From assembly GCF_036408855.1 (NCBI RefSeq), contig NZ_JAZGJQ010000001.1, forward strand, positions 186,001-250,000: a DNA stretch of 64,000 nt, read 5' to 3'. Positions 58,830 through 64,000 of the stretch are shown piece after piece. The stretch comes from Olsenella_K absiana. Its GTDB lineage: Bacteria > Actinomycetota > Coriobacteriia > Coriobacteriales > Atopobiaceae. The translations under genes were made by a program, and so were the position numbers. Under the pieces are notes generated by a model. That model ran no database searches, had not been told where the DNA came from, and saw only the letters and a list, made by a program, of their open reading frames with translations. How positions within the stretch are numbered: position 1 is the first letter of the stretch; every line of letters begins with the position of its first letter.

Positions 58830-59084
58830 ATGGACGCCCTGACCGCCACCTTCGTGTCGCACTTCGGCGCCATGCGCTTCTGCCGGCAGTGCGCCTCCGC
58901 TGGCTGGGACGCGCGGCTCATGCCCGTCCCGCGTGCCCTGAGCAGCAGCTGCGGCACCTGCGTCCGCTACGAGGCTCCCGCAAGCGAGCTCTTCCCCCCG
59001 GGAGGCGTCCACCTGGACGAGCTCGAGCTCGTCGCCAGGGAGGAGGACGGCCGCTACGTGACCGTCTGGGAGCACGAGGGGTAG
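58830..59084 (+). CDS. DUF3343 protein
   Basis: 84 residues. DUF3343 proteins are small and co-occur with YedE/TusA. The family's cysteine pair is seen in SSSCGTCVRYE, and FGAMRFCRQC has two more. A thiol-relay role is inferred from context, not shown. It begins 2 bp after the tusA stop, so it is co-translated. A 12-bp hairpin follows after about 50 bp. Confidence 0.88.
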   Translation: MDALTATFVSHFGAMRFCRQCASAGWDARLMPVPRALSSSCGTCVRYEAPASELFPPGGVHLDELELVAREEDGRYVTVWEHEG

Positions 59085-59440
59085 CGCCTGGGGCTACGCC
59101 GGGAGGCCGGCGTACTAAGGGCACGACAGGGACCCGTCGGACGACCGCTCGTCCGGCGGGCCCATCCTTGCGCAGCCTGGGCATCATGAGGAGCCATGGC
59201 GTTACGTTGGGGTCTCAATGGGGCGTGTGCCAACAGGGCGTCAGTTTCCCCTCGTGCCAATCCCCGATGGACGTCGGTCGCCCCTGGTGGTCTGCTTTCG
59301 AAACCTCTGCACTTGGCTAACTTTCAAGTAGCTTTGCGTGTATCTTGGAGGGCACCAGAAGGAACGCGGGCGCAGGACGGACCGTCCCTCGGCGCTGGGG
59401 GGCGCCGAGCGGGCGGGTCCTGCGCCGTGAGGGGAGCGAG
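59085..59440. other. Gene-free stretch between DUF3343 and feoAB
   Basis: 356 bp without a supported gene. It begins with the terminator hairpin at 59133-59160. The right part (59280-59345), with TTCGAAACC and TTGGCTAAC, is lower in G+C and likely holds the feoAB promoter. GGCTAAC at 59315-59321 resembles half of a DtxR/IdeR iron box, but the other half does not match. Confidence 0.5.
59133..59160 (+). terminator. Hairpin ending the yedE-tusA-DUF3343 unit
   Basis: CCCGTCGGACGA (59133-59144) pairs with TCGTCCGGCGGG (59149-59160), one G-U, with a CCGC loop. No T-run. Confidence 0.55.
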
Positions 59441-61846
59441 ATGTCGGACACCTTGGACCTGAGCCAGCTCGAGATAGGGGAGGGCGCGCGGATCGTGCGC
59501 GTCGGGGGCGAGGGGGCCCTGCGCCAGCACTTCCTGGACATGGGCGTCATCCCCGGGGCCACGATAGCGCTCGAGAAGTACGCGCCCATGGGCGACCCCA
59601 TGGAGTTCTCGCTCCATGGCTACCAGCTCTCGCTGCGCGTGGCCGACGCCCGCAAGATCGAGGTCGAGAAGGTCGCGCGCCCCGGGCGCGTCTCCGAGAC
59701 CCAGGCCGCACCTGTCGCAACCGATGCGGGCGCGCGGGTCGTCACGGGGCGCCACCCCGGTCTGGGCGAGGAGAGCGAGCGCCGTGAGGTGGACGAGCGC
59801 ACCAGCGATCACTCCCATCCCGTGCCGGAGGGCACCACCCTCACCTTCGCGCTCGCCGGGAACCAGAACTGCGGCAAGACCACCCTCTTCAACCAGCTCA
59901 CGGGATCCAACCAGCACGTGGGCAACTTCCCGGGCGTGACGGTCGACCGCAAGGAGGGCGTCATCAGGGGACACCCCGACACCGACGTGTGCGACCTGCC
60001 CGGCATCTACTCGCTCTCGCCCTACAGCTCCGAGGAGCTCGTCTCGCGTGAGTTCATCCTCGACGAGAACCCGCGTGGAATCATCGACATCGTGGACGCC
60101 ACCAACATCGAGCGCAACCTCTACCTCACGATGCAGCTGATGGAGCTCGACGTCCCCATGGTCCTCGCGCTCAACATGATGGACGAGATGCAGGGCAACG
60201 GGGGCTCGGTCGACGTCAACCGCATGGAGGACCTGCTCGGCATCCCGGTGGTGCCCATCTCGGCGGTCAAGGGGGAGGGCGTCGACGAGCTCGTGCGCCA
60301 CGCCCTCCACGTCGCGCGCTACCAGGAGCGCCCGGGCATCCAGGACTTCTGTAGCGAGGCCGACCACGGAGGCGCGGTGCACCGCTGCATCCACGCCGTC
60401 ATGCACCTGATCCAGGACCACGCCGAGCGCGCCCACGTCCCCATCCGCTTCGCGGCGACCAAGCTCATCGAGGGCGACGAGCACGTGATCGAGCGGCTCG
60501 CCCTCGACGACAACGAGCTGGAGGCCGTGGGCCACATCGTGCGCCAGATGGAGGCCGAACGCGGGCTCGACCGCGCCGCCGCGATCGCCGACATGCGCTA
60601 CTCGTTCATCGAGCGGGTGGTCGCGAGCTGCGTCACCAAGCCGCGCGAGAGCCGCGAGCGCGAGCGCAGCCAGAGGGTCGACCGGCTGCTCACCGGCAAG
60701 TGGACCGCCATCCCGCTCTTCGTCCTCATCATGGGCACGGTATTCCTCCTCACCTTCAACGTCGTCGGCAAGTTCCTCGAGGACGCGGTGGCCGCGGGCG
60801 TGGACGCGCTCACGGCCGCCGCCGACTCCGCGCTGACACAGGCGGGCGCCAACCCCGTCCTCCACTCGCTCGTGATCGACGGCGTCTTCAACGCGGTCGG
60901 GACCGTGCTGCCCATCTGCCCGATCATCGTGACGATGTTCTTCTTCCTGTCGCTGCTCGAGGACACGGGCTACATGGCGCGCGTCGCCTTCGTGATGGAC
61001 AAGCTCCTGCGCAAGATCGGCCTCTCGGGGCGCTCGATCGTGCCCATGCTCGTCGGCTTCGGCTGCACGGTGCCGGCCGTCATGTCGGCGCGCACCCTGC
61101 CCTCGGAGCGCGACCGCAAGCTCACCATCATGCTGACGCCCTTCATGAGCTGCTCGACCAAGCTGACCATCTACGCGTACTTCTCGGCCGCGTTCTTCCC
61201 GGACCACGCCGGACTCGTGATGGTCTGCCTCTACCTGCTCGGCATCCTCGTGGGCGTCCTCACCGGCTTCGTTACCCACAAGACCGTGGCCAAGGGGGAG
61301 GCCGTGCCCTTCGTGATGGAGCTGCCCAACTACCGCATGCCGAGCGCCAGGAGCGTCGTGCACCTGATCTGGGACAAGACGAGGGACTTCCTCAGCAGGG
61401 CCTTCACCGTCGTGTTCTTCGCGGCCGTGGTGATCTGGCTGCTTCAGACCTTCAGCCCCGGCCTCGAGATGGTGGACGACGCGAGCCAGTCCATGCTCGC
61501 CTCCGTCGCGACCGTCGTGAGCCCCGTCTTCGCGCCGCTCGGCTTCGCGGACTGGCGCATCACCACGGCCCTCATCTGCGGCTTCATGGCGAAGGAGGTC
61601 GTGGTCTCGACGGTCTCGGTGCTCTTCGGCTCCACGGCCGAGCTCGTGGCCACCCTGACGCCGCTCTCCGTGGTCTCGCTGCTCGTCTTCTGCCTGCTCT
61701 ACACGCCCTGCATCGCGGCCATCGCGGCGATCAAGCGCGAGCTCGGGGGCAGGTGGGCCATGGCGACGGTCGTGTTCCAGTGCGTGACCGCGTGGGTCGT
61801 GGCCTTCCTGGTGCGCCTCGTCGGCCTTGCCCTCGGATTCGCCTAG
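59441..61846 (+). CDS. feoB: Fused FeoA-FeoB ferrous iron transporter
   Basis: 801 residues from ATG 59441 (GAGGGGAG upstream). Residues 5-85 are a FeoA SH3-like domain (LRQHFLDMGVIPGATI, FSLHGYQLSLRVADARKI). A charged linker follows, and then FeoB. The G domain has G1 GNQNCGKTTLFN at 140, with Gln where Pro is usual, G2 FPGVTVD, G3 DLPGIYSL and G4 NMMDE. A helical region and about nine membrane helices include two gate-like halves (FLSLLEDTGYMARVAF, GFGCTVPAVMSART, FMSCSTKL, FGFMAKE-type GFMAKEVVVSTV). It imports Fe2+ under anaerobic or reducing conditions. The fusion removes the need for a separate feoA. It is convergent with the QueG-like gene. Confidence 0.95.
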   Translation: MSDTLDLSQLEIGEGARIVRVGGEGALRQHFLDMGVIPGATIALEKYAPMGDPMEFSLHGYQLSLRVADARKIEVEKVARPGRVSETQAAPVATDAGARVVTGRHPGLGEESERREVDERTSDHSHPVPEGTTLTFALAGNQNCGKTTLFNQLTGSNQHVGNFPGVTVDRKEGVIRGHPDTDVCDLPGIYSLSPYSSEELVSREFILDENPRGIIDIVDATNIERNLYLTMQLMELDVPMVLALNMMDEMQGNGGSVDVNRMEDLLGIPVVPISAVKGEGVDELVRHALHVARYQERPGIQDFCSEADHGGAVHRCIHAVMHLIQDHAERAHVPIRFAATKLIEGDEHVIERLALDDNELEAVGHIVRQMEAERGLDRAAAIADMRYSFIERVVASCVTKPRESRERERSQRVDRLLTGKWTAIPLFVLIMGTVFLLTFNVVGKFLEDAVAAGVDALTAAADSALTQAGANPVLHSLVIDGVFNAVGTVLPICPIIVTMFFFLSLLEDTGYMARVAFVMDKLLRKIGLSGRSIVPMLVGFGCTVPAVMSARTLPSERDRKLTIMLTPFMSCSTKLTIYAYFSAAFFPDHAGLVMVCLYLLGILVGVLTGFVTHKTVAKGEAVPFVMELPNYRMPSARSVVHLIWDKTRDFLSRAFTVVFFAAVVIWLLQTFSPGLEMVDDASQSMLASVATVVSPVFAPLGFADWRITTALICGFMAKEVVVSTVSVLFGSTAELVATLTPLSVVSLLVFCLLYTPCIAAIAAIKRELGGRWAMATVVFQCVTAWVVAFLVRLVGLALGFA

Positions 61847-61885
61847 GCCGTCCACTCGCGAGGCCTTGCGCCACCGGGGGACGGC

Positions 61886-61912
61886 CCGGCGCGCGGCGTG
61901 GCGCCGCGCCGG
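61886..61912. terminator. Bidirectional GC hairpin between feoAB and the QueG-like gene
   Basis: CCGGCG...CGGCG (61886-61898) pairs with CGCCGCGCCGG (61902-61912) with a 2-nt bulge, in the convergent gap. Confidence 0.5.
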
Positions 61913-61913
61913 C

Positions 61914-62774
61914 TCAGGCGAGGTAGGCCCTCACGTGCGAGAAGCGCGGCTCGGGGATGCGGCTCTGGCAGGGGACGCCCAGCTGGCACTTGCCGCAGCC
62001 GAGCCTGGGGCTGAAGCGCTCCTTGCTCCGGGCGACCACCTCCGAGCACAGCGCGACGTCCTTGCCGCCCGGAAGCGAGATTGCTCCGACGGGGCAGCGG
62101 GCGACGCAGGCGCCGCACCTGGTGCAGTAGGCGAAGGGGTCCTCGCCGTAGGGGCGCTCGGTCGGCTCCAGGCGCGCGTCCGTCACGACGCTCGAGAGGC
62201 GCATCGCCTTGCCCGCGGGCGTGATGAGGTGGGCGGAGAGGTCGAAGGTGCCCATGCCCGCGACGAAGGCGACGTGTCGCTCGGACCAGCGGCTCACGTA
62301 GAGCGGCGCCCCGGGGGCGCGCCGGTCCTGGCGCACGGCCTCGAAGTCGGGGCTCTGCGAGGGCGCGACGGCGGAAAAGCCCCGCTCCTCGAGCCAGCCC
62401 ACGAGCAGGCGGGTCGTCTCGGCTATGAACTGCTGCCCCTCGATGCGGGCGTGGAGCCAGAGGTCGGAGGGCCTCTCGAGGTCGTCGACGTTGCTCCGGC
62501 ACACCTCGTCCGACATGGGGAAGCACACGGAGACGACGCTCCTTGCTCCGGGCAACCACTCGGAGGGGAGCCTGAACTTGGGGCCCAGCACGCGCTCGTC
62601 GTCGCGGATGCGCCGGAAGAGGGGGTCGTCGGCGGCGGCGCAGCGCACGAGCGGCCGCTTGAAGTACGTGGTGCCCACCAGGGCCTGGTCGAGCGCATAG
62701 GACCCCTGCACCCGGTTTCCCTCCGCCGACTCGACGTAGTCGCCCAGTAGCGACTCGATCTCCCTCACGTCCAT
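61914..62774 (-). CDS. QueG-like 4Fe-4S ferredoxin-domain protein
   Basis: 286 residues. A QueG-like core (GARSVVSVCFPMS, SRWSERHVAFVAGMGTF) is followed by a two-cluster ferredoxin part: CTRCGACVARCPVGAI and, 30 residues later, LGCGKCQLGVPC. True QueG is longer and carries C-terminal HEAT-like repeats, which are missing here. Since QueH is encoded at 21163, epoxyqueuosine reduction by this protein is doubtful. It is better called a QueG/reductive-dehalogenase-like iron-sulfur protein of unknown substrate. ATG 62774 is the start; a 7-bp dyad lies 31 bp upstream. Confidence 0.85.
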   Translation of the reverse strand: MDVREIESLLGDYVESAEGNRVQGSYALDQALVGTTYFKRPLVRCAAADDPLFRRIRDDERVLGPKFRLPSEWLPGARSVVSVCFPMSDEVCRSNVDDLERPSDLWLHARIEGQQFIAETTRLLVGWLEERGFSAVAPSQSPDFEAVRQDRRAPGAPLYVSRWSERHVAFVAGMGTFDLSAHLITPAGKAMRLSSVVTDARLEPTERPYGEDPFAYCTRCGACVARCPVGAISLPGGKDVALCSEVVARSKERFSPRLGCGKCQLGVPCQSRIPEPRFSHVRAYLA

Positions 62775-62804
62775 GGCCCGTCCAATCGTCGCCTCGGGGT
62801 ACGC

Positions 62805-62820
62805 ACCCTGGCACCAGGGT
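62805..62820. promoter_or_regulatory. ACCCTGG-CA-CCAGGGT palindrome upstream of the QueG-like gene
   Basis: A perfect 7-bp dyad with a 2-nt centre (62805-62820), 31 bp from the minus-strand start codon. It is a plausible operator; no clear promoter hexamers are seen. Confidence 0.4.
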
Positions 62821-62937
62821 AGCCGACGGGAGGGCGGGGGGAGGGGAGAAGGACGGCGGTGGCGCGGGCGGGCGTGCGTGCGGTCGGGGAAGGCGGGTGC
62901 GGCCCCGGCCGTGGCTTGCGGCAGGCCGCGGTGCCGC

Positions 62938-63552
62938 TCACGCGCCGATGCCGCGGTTCCTGTTGTAGCCGCTCCCGTAGGCGTCGTAGCGCTCGATGGC
63001 GTCGCGCTCGAGGTCGTCGAGGCTTTGGTACCCGCTGCCCTCGAGCCTGAGCGTCCGGATCCGGAACTCGTCCCCGTAGCGCCAGTCCGCGTAGACGTCG
63101 CCGTTGCCGCGCCCGGAGAAGTGCTGCAGGAGCCGCGAGAGGACCCGCCTGCCCTGCCCGACGTAGTAGCGGTCCCGCGTCGTGTTGTGTAGGACGTAGA
63201 TGCCCGGGAAGTCGCCCGCGCGGATGAGGTCGTTGTGCCGGTCCAGGAACTGCTCGGGGGTCATGGACTCCGAGCCCGAGGCGAGCCGGTCGATCCGGGC
63301 GGCGAGGCGCCAGTCGCGCCAGCCACGGGCGAGCGAGCGGACGACGAAGGCTGCGAAGAGCGCGGCGAGGGCCCAGACCGCGACCCGGGGCGCGCGCTCG
63401 AGCGCGCTCGCGACGAGGGGGCGGACCCGCGCGCCCGACCCGCCGGCGCCCGCCGCCACGAGGGCGAGGAGCGCGACGAAGACGAGGAGCCGGGCGAGCG
63501 CCGTCCTCGCGGCGTGGCGGCGCACGCGCCGCCTGTGCGCTAGTGAGCCCAT
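62938..63552 (-). CDS. Membrane-anchored GIY-YIG domain protein
   Basis: 204 residues. A basic N-terminus (HRRRVRRH) and two membrane helices (about 20-40 and 58-72) precede a cytoplasmic C-terminal part. The GIY-YIG nuclease-like motif starts at GIYVLHNTTRDRYYVGQ, followed by a catalytic-type Arg (GRRVLSRLLQHF) and a downstream Glu (LERDAIERY). The tail GYNRNRGIGA resembles the end of small GIY-YIG proteins. DNA cleavage is the family's activity; a membrane-bound form is unusual and its target is unknown. ATG 63552 gives the N-terminal helices. It is an isolated gene between the QueG-like gene and a divergent radical SAM gene. Confidence 0.85.
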   Translation of the reverse strand: MGSLAHRRRVRRHAARTALARLLVFVALLALVAAGAGGSGARVRPLVASALERAPRVAVWALAALFAAFVVRSLARGWRDWRLAARIDRLASGSESMTPEQFLDRHNDLIRAGDFPGIYVLHNTTRDRYYVGQGRRVLSRLLQHFSGRGNGDVYADWRYGDEFRIRTLRLEGSGYQSLDDLERDAIERYDAYGSGYNRNRGIGA

Positions 63553-63676
63553 GTCCTTGTCGCCCGCCCCCTACAGAAGCCCTGAGCCGTGGTGTCGCGC
63601 GGCAAGGGGCCGCGCCTCCAGGTCAACTCTAGCCGACGGCGTCGCGCCGTAGCCTCACACGTCGCGTCTCCATCGC

Positions 63677-63704
63677 TTGCAGACGCGCGGGGGAAGTCTA
63701 GACT
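63677..63704 (+). promoter_or_regulatory. Promoter candidate of the right-edge radical SAM gene
   Basis: TTGCAG (63677-63682), a 16-bp spacer and TAGACT (63699-63704), about 90 bp before the start codon. Confidence 0.45.
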
Positions 63705-63793
63705 GGCGTGGTGCCGCGTACGTGCGGCACCCGGCGCCGCCGGCAGGGGACTCGCCCTTGCGCGCACGCCGGCCATGGGGGGGAGGAGCGGCG

Positions 63794-64000
63794 ATGCCGA
63801 CGTTTCTGAACGAGGGGTGCGTGTTCGGGCCTGTGCTGAGCAGGAGGCTGGGGCTCTCGCTGGGGGTCAACCTCAACGCCTCGGACGGGAAGCGCTGCAC
63901 CTTCGACTGCCTCTACTGCGAGAACGGCCTCAACGAGCAGCGGCGCACGACCACCCCGCTGCCGACCTGCGCCCAGATCGGCGCGGCCCTCGAGGCGCGG
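63794..64000 (+). CDS. Radical SAM protein (COG0731-like), 3' end outside window
   Basis: The first 69 codons are present. GGGGAGGAG lies before ATG 63794. GCVFGPVLSRRLGLSLGVN and the cluster motif CTFDCLYC (CxxxCxxC) match the COG0731 radical SAM family, whose members read FGPVPSRRLGRSLG. The tail visible so far shows no other domain. The chemistry is SAM-dependent radical formation; the substrate is unknown. The rest of the gene lies beyond position 64000. Confidence 0.85.
   Translation, partial: MPTFLNEGCVFGPVLSRRLGLSLGVNLNASDGKRCTFDCLYCENGLNEQRRTTTPLPTCAQIGAALEAR

Noticed and set aside
57468..59084. Possible selenocysteine (in-frame TGA) in the YedE cluster
   Set aside because: All four genes run to normal stops at family length with cysteines in place; no in-frame TGA extension with family similarity was seen.
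59300..59330. DtxR/IdeR iron box upstream of feoAB
   Set aside because: Only the GGCTAAC half matches; the other half does not, so it is not listed as a site.
61914..62774. Calling the ferredoxin protein QueG
   Set aside because: It is too short and lacks the C-terminal repeats, and QueH in this window already provides epoxyqueuosine reduction.
1..64000. CRISPR array, insertion sequence or toxin-antitoxin pair
   Set aside because: No regularly spaced repeats, transposase motif or typical small paired genes were found on reading both strands.

Overview
The window is about 70% G+C, densely coded, and laid out like a chromosome of a fermentative actinobacterium. Family content points to the class Coriobacteriia (Atopobiaceae / Olsenella-like): a tandem winged-helix MarR-type regulator, PTS HPr and EIIA, FeoA-FeoB, a YedE/TusA/DUF3343 cluster, QueH-type queuosine synthesis, and a very long RecJ. 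That placement is inference from gene families and base composition; there is no rRNA here to confirm it. I see no phage, insertion sequence, plasmid or CRISPR signature.

Layout, left to right. 1-5283 (minus): the 5' part of a membrane-anchored polysaccharide deacetylase, then a serine operon serC-serA-DUF1015. 5403-10808 (plus): a HAD phosphatase, a phasin-like / UbiB-AarF kinase / SPFH trio, and galactokinase. 10877-20407 (minus): a GNAT-plus-LOG/molybdenum-carrier fusion, a lipoprotein cyclophilin, a MarR regulator with a heterodimeric ABC exporter behind a palindrome-rich promoter, an alpha/beta hydrolase, and a methionyl-tRNA-synthetase-like protein with a non-canonical KMSKS loop. 20535-38109 (mostly plus): DUF3267 protein, queH, crr, queA, a tail-anchored coiled-coil gene on minus, ptsH, tgt, secD-secF, a RecJ-HIRAN-helicase fusion, rel(A/SpoT), an MBL hydrolase, tRNA-Leu(CAA), and infC-rpmI-rplT with an attenuator. 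38298-45027: a TagO/WecA-type transferase (minus), tRNA-Ala(CGC), a PflX-like radical SAM protein, a small tail-anchored protein, pncB and argS. 45028-45433 is a markedly A+T-rich island leading into the tandem winged-helix regulator. 46420-50709: rho with a long disordered N-terminus, a large unrecognised membrane protein and a VanZ-like protein. 50937-55918: livJ-livH-livM-livG-livF. 56059-59084: a cysteine desulfurase divergent from yedE-tusA-DUF3343. 59441-64000: fused feoAB, a QueG-like ferredoxin protein, a membrane-anchored GIY-YIG protein, and the start of a COG0731 radical SAM gene at the right edge.

How genes work together. queH, queA and tgt form the late part of tRNA queuosine synthesis. 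secD, secF, recJ and rel keep the order usual around tgt in many bacteria, but yajC and apt are absent and recJ has gained HIRAN and helicase domains. The liv genes form a complete amino-acid ABC importer, with a strong hairpin after the binding-protein gene. Cysteine desulfurase, YedE, TusA and DUF3343 look like a sulfur or selenium uptake-and-relay unit. The serine operon lacks a recognisable serB; the DUF1015 protein and the divergent HAD phosphatase are the two candidates for the missing or altered step.

The most interesting items are the RecJ-HIRAN-helicase fusion, the DUF1015 gene with a DGHHR motif in the serine operon, the MetRS-like protein with KASSS in place of KMSKS, the three evenly spaced GGTACC palindromes over the marR/ABC promoter, the A+T-rich promoter island at 45 kb, and a gene-free stretch of successive inverted repeats at 39.5-39.9 kb.
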